Source: Sycon ciliatum (taxonomy: Eukaryota > Porifera > Calcarea > Leucosolenida > Sycettidae). From it: a stretch of DNA of 64,000 nucleotides. The notes under the pieces are model-generated. The model did not search any database and was not told the origin of the DNA. It saw only the letters and a list, made by a program, of their open reading frames with translations. The stretch covers positions 73,832,324-73,896,323 of the forward strand of contig NC_088643.1 in the NCBI RefSeq assembly GCF_964019385.1, read 5' to 3'. A program made the position numbers and the translations under genes. Shown here one piece after another: positions 32,501 to 41,544 of this stretch. The number at the start of each line of letters is the position of its first letter. The first letter of the stretch is position 1.

Positions 32501-32841
32501 TGAGAGGGCACCAAGTTTTTGCGATTTGAGTGTCAAGTATCTTCAAAATGCTGCAAGAGGGTATGCCATTCAATTGACGATTATACAAGGAACTCTGTTC
32601 TGATGTATAATCATAATTGCATGAAGAGGTGAAGCGAAATGTAACACTGTAGTGGCCCTACATTTTTACTGCATAAATAACCAGTTTTCAAAGCTTTTTT
32701 TTTTTTTTTTTTCTTTCGTTCCTACACCATAACACGCATGCTCGGCCAGTCCTTCCTCGGCCTTGTTTGAACGCGTCAATGGCCAAGATAAAGCCCATGG
32801 GCACTCCCCGGTGCATAAGTAAATGGGATGGGCGGGAGGGA

Positions 32842-32957
32842 CTACAGTGTTACATTTCGCTTCACCTCTTCATGCAATTATGATTATACATCAGAACAGA
32901 GTTCCTTGTATAATCGTCAATTGCACATCAGAGGCTCCGCTCCATGTAACACTGTAG
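32842..32957. repeat. DIRS internal complementary region (circle-junction copy)
   Basis: Positions 32842-32917 are the reverse complement of the left terminus (32575-32653). They run without a break through CGTCAATTGCACATCAG into the reverse complement of the right terminus. The junction is right-end CAAT joined to left-end TGACG. It templates regeneration of the termini in DIRS replication models and lies downstream of the ORFs, as expected. Confidence 0.9.
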
Positions 32958-33309
32958 ATTTCAACGCTCAAATCAGAGGTGAAGCGAACACCACAAGACC
33001 GGAGAGAGGGACCAACGCAGGCCATGAAAACCCCCAACCGGGCATGCAGCACACCATGCACACCACCAAATCAGTAAGGAACAGGGTAAACCGGTGCCAC
33101 GGAAACTTGCCGCAGAAAGTGACAAAAGGCCTGTCCAGAACAAGGACACAGGCGTAATGGCAAAAGGAAGAATAAATGAGGAAAGCCGTGTACTATACAC
33201 ATGCACAGATAGAACGGCATTGAGAAAGCCAGGCACAGACAGCAATCGGATTACTGAGGTAGACACAAAGTCACAGACTCAGAACCTGGCCAGGCCAACA
33301 TTGGTAGCG

Positions 33310-36300
33310 CTACGGCGCAAGCACGGAGCGGCAGAACTGCTGATGTGCCGATGGGGAAGAGCCGCTGGTCTCACCCTCCCACGGCTTGAAATAGAAGCGC
33401 TGGAACACGGATGCGCAGCTCCAGTCAGCACATTTCATGATGTCCACTGTCGACATACCTTTACGCTTCGCAGCAGACGTAGAAGCGGCACGAGTGGAAT
33501 GGGCACCAAACAATGATGTGTCCACACCAGCCTTGGACATAACCTGCTTGATCCAACGAGCAATCGTTGCAGAGGTGACAGGGTGGTGCGGACGCTTCGT
33601 GCTGAGGAACAGATGTGCAGAAGATGCCTGCCGCAGGTCGGCGGTCCGACGCAAGTACTCCCTGAAGCACTCCACAACACAGAGTGCAGGAGTCACAGGA
33701 AAGGCAGCAAAGGTGACAGGTCGGGCTGGTTCCGAACCAGGGCGATGCTGCTTAGGGGGTGTGAGATAGTCAAACACCACGCCCTCGGCAGAGAAACGAT
33801 GAGAGTTGAGGCTTAGCCGGTGGAGGTCCGAAGAGCGCCGAGCAGCAGTCAAGGCCATCAGAATGGCCAACTTGCCAGACAAGACAGGGAGAGACAGGTC
33901 CGCGTTGGCAGGCAGTTTAGAGAGCCAAGAAGTGACAATACCCACATCCCAAGTATGTGAGTACCGCGGCTGCGGCGGACGCTCTAGGCAGATACCACGG
34001 AGCAAACGCACCACCAACGGGTGCTGGCCAATGGGTGCACCATCCAGCTCAGGCAGGGTAGCAGACATCGCTGACCGATAGACATTCAGGGTACTGTAGC
34101 TGCGGCCGTCCTCAAAGGAATCGGCCAGGAACTGGAGCACCATAGCTAAAGATGGGCGAACGGGATCCACTGACCGTTGACTGCACCAGCCCAGCCACTG
34201 CTCCCATGCCGATGCGTAAGCGGCATTGGTTGATGACCACCAAGAGGAGGAGAGGAGTCGCACGACCTGTGGAGAAAGTCCTGCTGCATTGAAGCGCTGC
34301 TGGAGATAGGCCATGCGGCGAGGCGCAGGTGGCGGGATAGTACCAGTGGGTGTGGATGGCCCGAGGGTGAGAGTAGCAGGCAGTCGAATGTGGGCAGAAG
34401 CATGGGGAAATCGACCAACAGCTGCAGCAAAGTCGCGTACCATGGCTGCGTATCCCATACTGGTGCGACCAGTATCATCCGGCAAGTATGGAGTGAGGCC
34501 ACACGATGAAGCACCCTGTCCAGTAGGCAGAATGGTGGGAAGGCATACACCGCGCCCTGATGAGGGAGACTCCAATTCTGAGAGAACGCATCTAGAGCGA
34601 GAGCCTCCGGATCCGGCCTCCAAGCATAGAAGGCGGGAAGTTGCGTGTTCAGTCGAGATGCGAACAGATCTAGCACCAAGGTCCAAGGAGCTGCCCTCTG
34701 AATCCTGCGAAACAGAGCAGGGTCCAGGCGCCAGTCGCCGGACTCGGAGAGGGAGCCCCGAGAAGGATGGTCCGCTGGGTTCTCCTCGCTCGGCACATAT
34801 TCCGCCTGGAGGCGGATATCGTGTTGGACCGCCCATCTCCAGAGGTCGCAAGCGATCTGGGACAGGAGACGGGAATGCGTGCCGCCTAAGCGGTTGATGT
34901 AGCTGACGGCTGTCGTGTTGTCGATCAACAACTTGATGTGCAGAGGACGGTACGAGGCCCGGTGATGAAAGGCTTTCACCGCGAATGAGGCAGCGATCAA
35001 TTCCAGAGCATTGATGTGGAGATTGGCCTCGGTAGGGGACCATTGACCCCCAGTACTCGTTGTGCCGCACACCGCTCCCCAGCCGAGCAGGGACGCATCG
35101 GAGAATATGGTGAGCTGAGCGGGAGGTTTGAGAATCGAGCGACCGTTCCAAGTTTCTAGATCTGCTGCCCACCACGTCAGCTCCGTCCTGGCTTCCGGCG
35201 TCAGGCGTACCGTGGCAAGGTAGCTCTGATGGCGACGAAGGGCTGCAATCTTCAACTGCTGAAGGTGGCGGAATTGCAGTGGAGCCAGAAACATGCCTGG
35301 GGAGCACGCAACCATCCTGCCCAGGAGTGAGGCCAATGCGCGGATGGACAGGTAGGGCTGGGACAGGGCTCGGTGGCACTCCTGCTGGAGTTTCCGCGCC
35401 TTGTCGATCGGCACAGACATCGTCATGGCCACAGAGTTCAACTGAAATCCTAGGAACTCGAGCTGTTGCGTAGGCTCGGGAATGGACTTCTTCCGATTGA
35501 TTACGAAACCCAGAGATTCTAGGAGTTGAATGGCCTGCTGCGTCTGCAGCACGGCGGCCGGCCGTGACTCGGCAATCAGGAGAAGGTCGTCGAGATACAG
35601 GATGAGACGAATGCCCTGACGACGAAGAACACTGATCGGGACCTTCATCAGCTTCGTGAATACCCGGGGGGCGCTGGACAGGCCGAACGGTAGGCACTGA
35701 AACTCGTAGAGTTGGCCCTCCCAACTGAAGCGCAGGAGCCGGCGGTGTTGGGGATGGATCGGCACGGTGAAGTACGCGTCCTTGAGGTCTAGCTTTGTGA
35801 GCCAATTGCCCTCTCGGACGGATAGGGGAACAAGGTGGAGACCCTCCATCTGGAAGTGCTCGTACCGCACGTGCTCGTTCAGGTGGCGGAGGTCGATGAC
35901 TGGACGTTCGGCGGTGGTACCCTTCTTGGGTACGGTGAATAACCGGCTCACGAACTGGCCGGGAGATGGGCTCACCGGTCGAATTGCACCCTTGGATAGG
36001 AGATCCTCTATCTCCTGGTGAACGATGGCGCTTTTTTCGGGAGGGAACCACATCTCTGTCGGAGCGGACCGCTGGCAAGGAACGGTGTGGAGGTCTAAGC
36101 AGTACCCTGAGACGGTCTTCAACACCCACGCATCCTGCGTTAGGTCTCGCCAGGCTGCCGCAAAATGCTCCAATCGGCCCGCTACCTGGGGGGTAGGGGC
36201 TTCCGTGAGGCAGCCAGGCACGGGGGAGGTCGTCAACGACCTCGAGGGCGCCCGCGAAAGGGCTGGCCCCGGCCGTTTTTTGCTGGCTGGCGGAAATGCT

Positions 36301-36885
36301 CCTCAGGCCGGCGGGTGACATGACCCCGTCCTGCCCTGTCGTAAGGGCGGAACCGCCCTGGAAGTAAGGGCGGAACCGCCCTGAATCTGACCGGTACACG
36401 GTACGACCAGAAAAACGGTCAGGACGGGCAGGCTGCGACCGGTCCTGTGCGGTCCCCGGGCGCCGCCCAGAAGGCCGTGGCTGGAATACGTCCATTTCCT
36501 GGCACTTCCGTTTATACTCCCGGGAAAATCCATCACCGAAGAGGAGATCACCGGAAGGACGCAAGCCCTGCAGTAGGCTCTTCGGGCATCTCTTTGGCAG
36601 CGCTGCCATGAGGCGCTGACGGCGTGTCTCCGACAATACATTCGAGGCGTCGCCCGTCATGACGATCGCCATCTGGACCAGCTCGGTCAGTTCGTGGACC
36701 GGCCGGCCCTGCTCAATAGCAGCCCAGAGCGCGGCCAGGGGACGGAAAACGTCCGTAACCTTTTGTTGGATGTTGGCCAGCATTCTATCCGCTCTCTTGG
36801 CATTGGCCAGGCCCTGGACATCCGACAAGATAAAAACGGGTCCACGCGTGGACATCGCGTTTCCTCCACGTCCGGTCGGGGACAC
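33310..36885 (-). CDS. DIRS tyrosine recombinase on a 1,191-codon open frame overlapping RT
   Basis: The C-terminal roughly 330 residues are a tyrosine recombinase. LTAARRSSDLHRLSL carries the first catalytic Arg (about residue 1012), GAHSTRAAS the HxxR pair (about 1128) and VFQRFYFKPW the Tyr nucleophile (about 1162). An N-terminal SAM-like domain precedes it (WLGWCSQRSVDP, LNVYRSAMSA). The first roughly 200 codons of the frame read as the rest of Gag (ANAKRADRMLANIQQ; GDLLFGDGFSREYKRK). Between them the frame stays open for over 2 kb antiparallel to nothing but overlapping RT in another phase. The recombinase probably starts internally, near 34,400. It integrates circular cDNA without target duplication. 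Confidence 0.85.
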   Translation of the reverse strand: MSPTGRGGNAMSTRGPVFILSDVQGLANAKRADRMLANIQQKVTDVFRPLAALWAAIEQGRPVHELTELVQMAIVMTGDASNVLSETRRQRLMAALPKRCPKSLLQGLRPSGDLLFGDGFSREYKRKCQEMDVFQPRPSGRRPGTAQDRSQPARPDRFSGRTVYRSDSGRFRPYFQGGSALTTGQDGVMSPAGLRSISASQQKTAGASPFAGALEVVDDLPRAWLPHGSPYPPGSGPIGAFCGSLARPNAGCVGVEDRLRVLLRPPHRSLPAVRSDRDVVPSRKKRHRSPGDRGSPIQGCNSTGEPISRPVREPVIHRTQEGYHRRTSSHRPPPPERARAVRALPDGGSPPCSPIRPRGQLAHKARPQGRVLHRADPSPTPPAPALQLGGPTLRVSVPTVRPVQRPPGIHEADEGPDQCSSSSGHSSHPVSRRPSPDCRVTAGRRAADAAGHSTPRISGFRNQSEEVHSRAYATARVPRISVELCGHDDVCADRQGAETPAGVPPSPVPALPVHPRIGLTPGQDGCVLPRHVSGSTAIPPPSAVEDCSPSSPSELPCHGTPDAGSQDGADVVGSRSRNLERSLDSQTSRSAHHILRCVPARLGSGVRHNEYWGSMVPYRGQSPHQCSGIDRCLIRGESLSSPGLVPSSAHQVVDRQHDSRQLHQPLRRHAFPSPVPDRLRPLEMGGPTRYPPPGGICAERGEPSGPSFSGLPLRVRRLAPGPCSVSQDSEGSSLDLGARSVRISTEHATSRLLCLEAGSGGSRSRCVLSELESPSSGRGVCLPTILPTGQGASSCGLTPYLPDDTGRTSMGYAAMVRDFAAAVGRFPHASAHIRLPATLTLGPSTPTGTIPPPAPRRMAYLQQRFNAAGLSPQVVRLLSSSWWSSTNAAYASAWEQWLGWCSQRSVDPVRPSLAMVLQFLADSFEDGRSYSTLNVYRSAMSATLPELDGAPIGQHPLVVRLLRGICLERPPQPRYSHTWDVGIVTSWLSKLPANADLSLPVLSGKLAILMALTAARRSSDLHRLSLNSHRFSAEGVVFDYLTPPKQHRPGSEPARPVTFAAFPVTPALCVVECFREYLRRTADLRQASSAHLFLSTKRPHHPVTSATIARWIKQVMSKAGVDTSLFGAHSTRAASTSAAKRKGMSTVDIMKCADWSCASVFQRFYFKPWEGETSGSSPSAHQQFCRSVLAP
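34146..36236 (-). CDS. DIRS reverse transcriptase, RNase H and methyltransferase-like protein
   Basis: A 696-residue intact reading. The reverse transcriptase has FTVPKKGTTAERPVIDLRHLN, WLTKLDLKDAYFTVPI (catalytic Asp), LPFGLSSAPRVFTKLM and YLDDLLLI (about residue 211, catalytic Asp pair). RNase H follows with IFSDASLLGWGAV (about 377), INALELIA, LLIDNTTAVSYIN and YVPSEENPADHPSR. After it, TLVLDLFASRLNTQ and VYAFPPFCLLDRV match the DIRS-type adenine-methyltransferase-like domain. In-frame Met 36236 is early; the exact start is uncertain because it lies in the Gag-RT overlap. All catalytic motifs are intact, consistent with a recent copy. Confidence 0.9.
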   Translation of the reverse strand: MTTSPVPGCLTEAPTPQVAGRLEHFAAAWRDLTQDAWVLKTVSGYCLDLHTVPCQRSAPTEMWFPPEKSAIVHQEIEDLLSKGAIRPVSPSPGQFVSRLFTVPKKGTTAERPVIDLRHLNEHVRYEHFQMEGLHLVPLSVREGNWLTKLDLKDAYFTVPIHPQHRRLLRFSWEGQLYEFQCLPFGLSSAPRVFTKLMKVPISVLRRQGIRLILYLDDLLLIAESRPAAVLQTQQAIQLLESLGFVINRKKSIPEPTQQLEFLGFQLNSVAMTMSVPIDKARKLQQECHRALSQPYLSIRALASLLGRMVACSPGMFLAPLQFRHLQQLKIAALRRHQSYLATVRLTPEARTELTWWAADLETWNGRSILKPPAQLTIFSDASLLGWGAVCGTTSTGGQWSPTEANLHINALELIAASFAVKAFHHRASYRPLHIKLLIDNTTAVSYINRLGGTHSRLLSQIACDLWRWAVQHDIRLQAEYVPSEENPADHPSRGSLSESGDWRLDPALFRRIQRAAPWTLVLDLFASRLNTQLPAFYAWRPDPEALALDAFSQNWSLPHQGAVYAFPPFCLLDRVLHRVASLHTCRMILVAPVWDTQPWYATLLQLLVDFPMLLPTFDCLLLSPSGHPHPLVLSRHLRLAAWPISSSASMQQDFLHRSCDSSPPLGGHQPMPLTHRHGSSGWAGAVNGQWIPFAHL

Positions 36886-37841
36886 AGTTTCCGCACCCGT
36901 CGACGCTCAGCGAAGGACAGGGAACCACGGCAGTGCTCCCGTAGGTACGAGGCCATGTGCGAGGGGGGAGACCATACAGAGTCGTCCACTAACCCCTTAG
37001 GATCGAAGCCCGCGCCGCTACCACGGCGATGCTCTTGGGCAGCCGAGTCGTCGGATGACGGACATGTGCCACTAGGACTGTCGGAGTCACTATCGTCAGA
37101 TTCTGATGTACCACAGCTAGAACTAGTGCCAGAACTATCTCGGTGCCTGGTGAAACGGTGCGACTCGCGCCGTCTGGGTGACCCATGGCCATGTCGTCCC
37201 CGGGCACTCAGGCGGGACTCGTGCGTAGCACCCGAGCGTGACCCTGACCGACATCTGTCCGCAGATTGAGATCTAGATCTAGATCTACGTGTACGTGTAG
37301 CACCAGCCGATCTATGGCGAGTACGTGTAGATCTACATGTACGTCGTTCACATGAAGCAGAACGATAACGAGGGGGAGATCGATTAGATCGTGAGTGGGG
37401 TGGAGATCTGTCCCGTGAGCATGATCTAGATCTATCTGTACGTAAATCACGTGACCCAGATACGTCAGTGACGTCACCCCTAATATGGCCCCGGCCGCCA
37501 TTGCTGGAATGGCGGTCCGTGGAAAAACCGAGGCTTGCCGAACGACGTTCGGCCAATGAGACAAAACGAAAAGGCTCCCCGCCGTCTACCCGAGAGTCAT
37601 CCTGGTTCCCTTCCCTGTTGGAAGAGTTCCGAGCCTCCTCCATTTCTTGACCGCCAGAGGCTGCGGTGGTGCCACGACCAGTTTCTAATCCGCCCGTGGG
37701 TGCGGAATTTGAGGAAATTTGTATACCGTTCCCCGAAACGGTGTCTCCTATTTGTTTTCCGCGGGAGTGGGCGGATGCCGCGATGGCAGATTGTACCTCT
37801 GGCTGCGCCAGGGTATGCAGCAAATCCAAAACAGCGTCCAT
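36687..37841 (-). CDS. DIRS Gag-like protein, N-terminal part
   Basis: A 384-codon reading with a short N-terminal region (MDAVLDLLHTLAQPEVQSAI) and then a long Arg/Ser-rich region with SRSRSQS-type dipeptides, which would bind nucleic acid. The last roughly 60 codons overlap the next frame. Similarity of composition and order (RRVRKL, then NAKRADRMLANIQQKV in the other frame) suggests that one Gag protein is split by a frameshift near 36,870-36,890, either a mutation or a translational shift. It is the first ORF of the element, near the right inverted repeat. Confidence 0.65.
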   Translation of the reverse strand: MDAVLDLLHTLAQPEVQSAIAASAHSRGKQIGDTVSGNGIQISSNSAPTGGLETGRGTTAASGGQEMEEARNSSNREGNQDDSRVDGGEPFRFVSLAERRSASLGFSTDRHSSNGGRGHIRGDVTDVSGSRDLRTDRSRSCSRDRSPPHSRSNRSPPRYRSASCERRTCRSTRTRHRSAGATRTRRSRSRSQSADRCRSGSRSGATHESRLSARGRHGHGSPRRRESHRFTRHRDSSGTSSSCGTSESDDSDSDSPSGTCPSSDDSAAQEHRRGSGAGFDPKGLVDDSVWSPPSHMASYLREHCRGSLSFAERRRVRKLCPRPDVEETRCPRVDPFLSCRMSRAWPMPRERIECWPTSNKRLRTFSVPWPRSGLLLSRAGRSTN

Positions 37842-38295
37842 CGTGGAGATATTTTGGAAAAACTCGAAGAGGCATGCAATGCAAACTACGCAGAAAATGC
37901 AGTAAAAACAAGGCCGAGGAAGGACTGGCCGAGCATGCGTGTTATGGTGTAGGAACGAAAGAAAGAAAGAAAAAAAAAAAAAAGCTTTGAAAACTGGTTA
38001 TTTATGCAGTAAAAATGTAGGGCCACTACAGTGTTACATGGAGCGGTGCCTCTGATGTGCAATCAAAATTTCCATCTGGAAGGTCATACAATGAAGGTGG
38101 AAAGAATTGATGATGGTTGCCATGGCAACCCATCAGTTAATTCAAATATACAGGAGAACTATGGGATATTTTGACAAAATTCCTGCTGGATATAAACATA
38201 TCCAATACGTATGACTGGTTGGCCTAGTTTGACTGAAAACAAATAAACTTCAGGGCCTCAAAGGTGAATTATAAAATCGGATCTACTGCAACTAG

Positions 38296-39040
38296 CAAGA
38301 GTTCATAACCCCCAAGAGTGTGCAACGGGCATAGACCCAGCGCTCGGCGAAATTCCTACATTACGTCATGCGCAGCTTGTCATCCGAGGTAAATTTGGGT
38401 TCTTTGCGATTTCTGGAAACTATACCCTGAACCGCCCCTAACTCAAGTGTAGCCTCGACTTTTCGAAGCTTTTTTTGAAGACATTTCGGACGTACAAGTC
38501 GTACTTTCTCAAAAACAAACTCTTTCTCCAAGAATCCATGGACATCGCGACAGGAAGAAGTGAGGAAGCTGTTAAAAATATTGCATTGCCGTTGAGGACA
38601 ATCATTCTGATAGCTGTGTAACTCAGCCGAAAAATGCTCCTTCGACGTATTCTCAAGTTCCTCAACCATTTGAAATTATCTTCCAGGAAAGCACCAGGAA
38701 TATGCCGATGGCCTGGGGAAGAAATTGTTCTTGAAGAGACTGACTGCACTGGTGAAAGAAGAAGGCGATGAAGAGTCACCCTTGCATCGAAAAAATAGTT
38801 TTGTCTTTCGTGTGCATACTTTGTTTCACTTTTGCTTCTTGACTCGAGGCTCAGACTAGAATCGCAGTTTAGGCAGTTTACCCTGGGGAAGCATCCTGGT
38901 TTGACTGTAAATTTTAGAAGAATTCATCGGCGTGACTCATCGCACTGCACCAAAAATGACGCAATGAAGGAATTCCGCCGAGCGGGCTTCCATACAGGGA
39001 CTGATCAGGAGTTGCACACTCTTGGGGGTTATGAACTCTT
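38296..39040. mobile_element. 745-bp TIR element with 8-bp duplication and empty site
   Basis: The left terminus CAAGAGTTCATAACCCCCAA and the following AGTGTGCAAC pair with 39011-39040, giving a 30-bp inverted repeat. GCAACTAG is duplicated at 38288-38295 and 39041-39048. The right arm of the palindrome has the single site (complement ACTGCAACTATACATTAC near 41130). A 102-codon minus-strand reading (38669-38361) shows no known transposase motif. The 8-bp duplication is compatible with hAT. Confidence 0.8.
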
Positions 39041-39504
39041 GCAACTAGACATTACTGTACATATGTACGTAATTATTTATGCATGCATACACCGACAATT
39101 GTACAAATAATTGGTGACCAGTGTACATGTGACATCTATAAAGCCTATCAGAAAAGAGTTAGAAATGAATAGAGTTGTCTGTGACCAATGGTGATCTAAT
39201 GGATATATACATGTACATGTACGTGCCTGAGATGGCATGAAACTTTAAGTTGTGACTGATCAAGCCATCTGTTGTCCTGACTAGTGTGTACATGTACATG
39301 TACATGTATGTATGGCGAAGAGGAAAATGTAGAGGGAAACAGAGCACGCCAAAGCAGTTCTCTAAGTACCTATGAGTTGGTAGCAACAAAGAAGAGCTTG
39401 TGGCATTCTTTGGTGGTGAAGTGGCAGCTCCCGGACAACCTGGCAAGGTGCCCCCAGGCAAGGACCTGGTTGTCACTGCGGGCCAAGAGTCACAATTGTC
39501 AAGT

Positions 39505-39990
39505 CGGCTGGTGCAAGCATGGCGTTTACTGCTGTGGAGGAGTTGCTGTTAACCCAGGAAGAGGCTGACTTCAGACTGCTCCTTCATGCAAGGCATGCAG
39601 CTGTCATTGGGTATGAGACCGTTCTGATAAGAACACGAGATACCGATGTTGCCATCATTGCTTGTTCTGTTAGCCATGTTATGCCGTGTACGTTGCTGGT
39701 GGAGGTTGGTGCAGGCAACAACCGGCGTACAGTCAACAGGTTACATGACCGCTATTGCAGAGAAGCTCAGTGCCGATGTTTGCAATGCTCTGCGCGGCTT
39801 ACATGCGTTCACTGGTAGCGGTTCCACCAGCGCGTTTGCCTTCCGTGGGAAAAGTGCTGCCTTCAACATTGTCCGTGGTGATGGTCCCGCCAGTGAATCA
39901 GCACGCATAGCTATGTGTGAGCTTGGACGTGGATTCACACCCTTAACATCAGCCACTTTGGATGCCATAGAAAGGTTCACTTGTCAGATC
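39505..39990 (+). pseudogene. HEEADT-family fragment, left arm
   Basis: Two frames on the plus strand read QEEADFRLLLHARHA, RTRDTDVAIIACSV, then after a frameshift LRGLHAFTGSGSTSAFAFRG. These correspond to the HEEADT, SSDTD and GCDTTS blocks of the gene at 2582-7431. The central Cys-Asp of GCDTTS is replaced (TGSGSTS), so the presumed active site is lost. Inverted copy of the right-arm fragment. Confidence 0.75.
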
Positions 39991-40000
39991 TATTTGTTAA

Positions 40001-40720
40001 TTAGGATACCAGTGTCAACAACCATAGAGACTGTAAGTTAAACATATAATCATGACTATGACTATGTGGAATCTTACCTTGACCTTGCTGGTGTGGTTGG
40101 GGTATTTCCGGGTTCGCAACGAGGCATAACTGCCATATGGCTGCTTGATGATTGGCTCTGGCTGAGTGGTGTAATAATGCATCCTTGCAGGGAGGTAGTT
40201 GGTTGGATTGCTGGTTTTTTAGGCAAAACAGGTCATAGCGGGCTTCGTTCACATGCTGGCACTTGGACGCCTTGTAGATCTGACAAGTGAACCTTTGGCA
40301 TCCAAAGTGGCTGGTGTTAAGGGTGTGAATGCACGTCCAAGCTCACACATACATGTAGCTATGCGTGCTGATTCACTGGCGGGACCATCACCACGGACAA
40401 TGTTGAAGGCAGCACTTTTCCCACGGAAGGCAAACGCGCTGGCGGAACCGCTACCAGTGAACGCATGTAAGCCGCGCAGAGCATTGCAAATATCGGCACT
40501 GAGCTTCTCTGCAATAGCGGTCATGTTGACTGTACGCCGGTTGTTGCCTGCACCAACCTCCACCAGCAACGTACACGGGATAACATGGCTAACAGAACAA
40601 GCAATGATGGCAACATCGGTATCTCGTGTTCCTATCAGAACGGTCTCATACCCAATGACAGCTGCATGCCTTGCATGAAGGAGCAGTCTGAAGTCAGCCT
40701 CTTCCTGGGTTAACAGAAGT
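40001..40720 (-). pseudogene. HEEADT-family fragment, right arm
   Basis: The minus strand repeats the left-arm blocks (EEADFRLLLHARHA, RDTDVAIIACSV, RGLHAFTGSGSASAF) and extends further toward the C-terminus, with NEARYDLFCLKNQQSNQLPP then CKDALLHHSARANHQAAIW. This matches NVARYELFCKSKSASNQLPP of the 2582-7431 gene. The extension lies in the unduplicated centre, so the right copy is the source and the left arm the shorter duplicate. It is frameshifted and lacks the CXC domain. Confidence 0.75.
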
Positions 40721-41544
40721 AGACGCTATGCTTGCACCAGCCGACTTGACAATAATTATTATGCACTCTTGGCCCGCAGTGACAACCAGTTCCTTGCCTG
40801 GGGGCACCAGTTCAGGTTGTCCAGGAGCTGCCACTTCACCACCAAAGAATGCCACAAGATCCTCTTTGTTGCTACCAACTCATAGGTACTTAGAGAACTG
40901 TGCTTTGGCGTGCTCTGTTTCCCTCTACATTTTCCTCTTCGCCATACATACATACATGGACATGTACTACATGTATATCCATTAGATCACCATTGGTCAC
41001 AGATTGCTCTATTCATTTCTAACTCTTTTCTAAAAGGCTTTATAGATGTCACATGTACACTGGTCACCAATTTATTTGTACAATTGTCGGTGTATGCATG
41101 CACATTTTTAAAATTACGTATGTACAGTAATGTATAGTTGCAGTAGATCCGATTTTATAATTCACCTTTGAGGCCCTGAAGTTTATTTGTTTTCAGTCCA
41201 ACTTGGCCAACCAGTCATACGTATTGGATATGTTTATATCCAGCAGGAATTTTGTCAAAATATCGCATAGTTCTCCTGTAAATTTGAATTAACTGATTTG
41301 TTGCCATGGCAACCATCATCAATTCTTTCCACCTTCATTGTATGACCTTCCCGATGGAAATTTTGATTGAATGGCATACCATCTTGCAGCATTTTGAAGA
41401 TACTTGACACTCAAATCGCAAAAACTTGGTGCCCGCTCACTCGGAACGAAATCTATTAGACGTGACTTTTTCCTAATTTGGCCCCCGGACTAGATCGGCC
41501 CTTTGGGCCGACCTCTCAAGTTTCCCCTATAGGCTATACTACTA

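Larger units (their letters stand above)
32575..38063 (-). mobile_element. Complete DIRS retrotransposon
   Basis: A 5,489-bp element with inverted terminal repeats (32639-32768 and 37906-38039, complementary) and unique outer ends (32575-32638; 38040-38063). An internal complementary region at 32842-32957 joins the complement of the left end to the complement of the right end, as a circular junction would. The empty site survives in the right arm at 41366-41369. Host, both borders and internal junction all share CAAT, so integration was by tyrosine recombination at CAAT without target duplication. ORFs read leftward: gag, RT/RNase H/methyltransferase-like, and an overlapping tyrosine recombinase. 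Apparent defect: one frameshift within gag near 36,880. Confidence 0.92.
30875..41543. repeat. Large inverted duplication with three insertions in the left arm
   Basis: The right arm (about 40275-41543) is the reverse complement of the left arm after removal of three mobile elements. Left-arm blocks are about 30940-30988, 32501-32574, 38064-38295 and 39041-39991. Matches run from TTTCGTTCCGAGTGAG (30970; complement at 41435) through GCCATTCAATCAAAATTTCC and ACTGCAACTA to a HEEADT-family coding fragment at the inner ends. By eye the arms are well over 90 percent identical. The outer ends share AGTAGTATAG and similar short hairpins but diverge. The centre (39992-40274) belongs only to the right-arm copy. 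Confidence 0.85.

Noticed and set aside
33310-38000. Plus-strand open readings inside the DIRS element
   Set aside because: They are antisense shadows of the GC-rich gag, RT and recombinase frames and have no motifs of their own.
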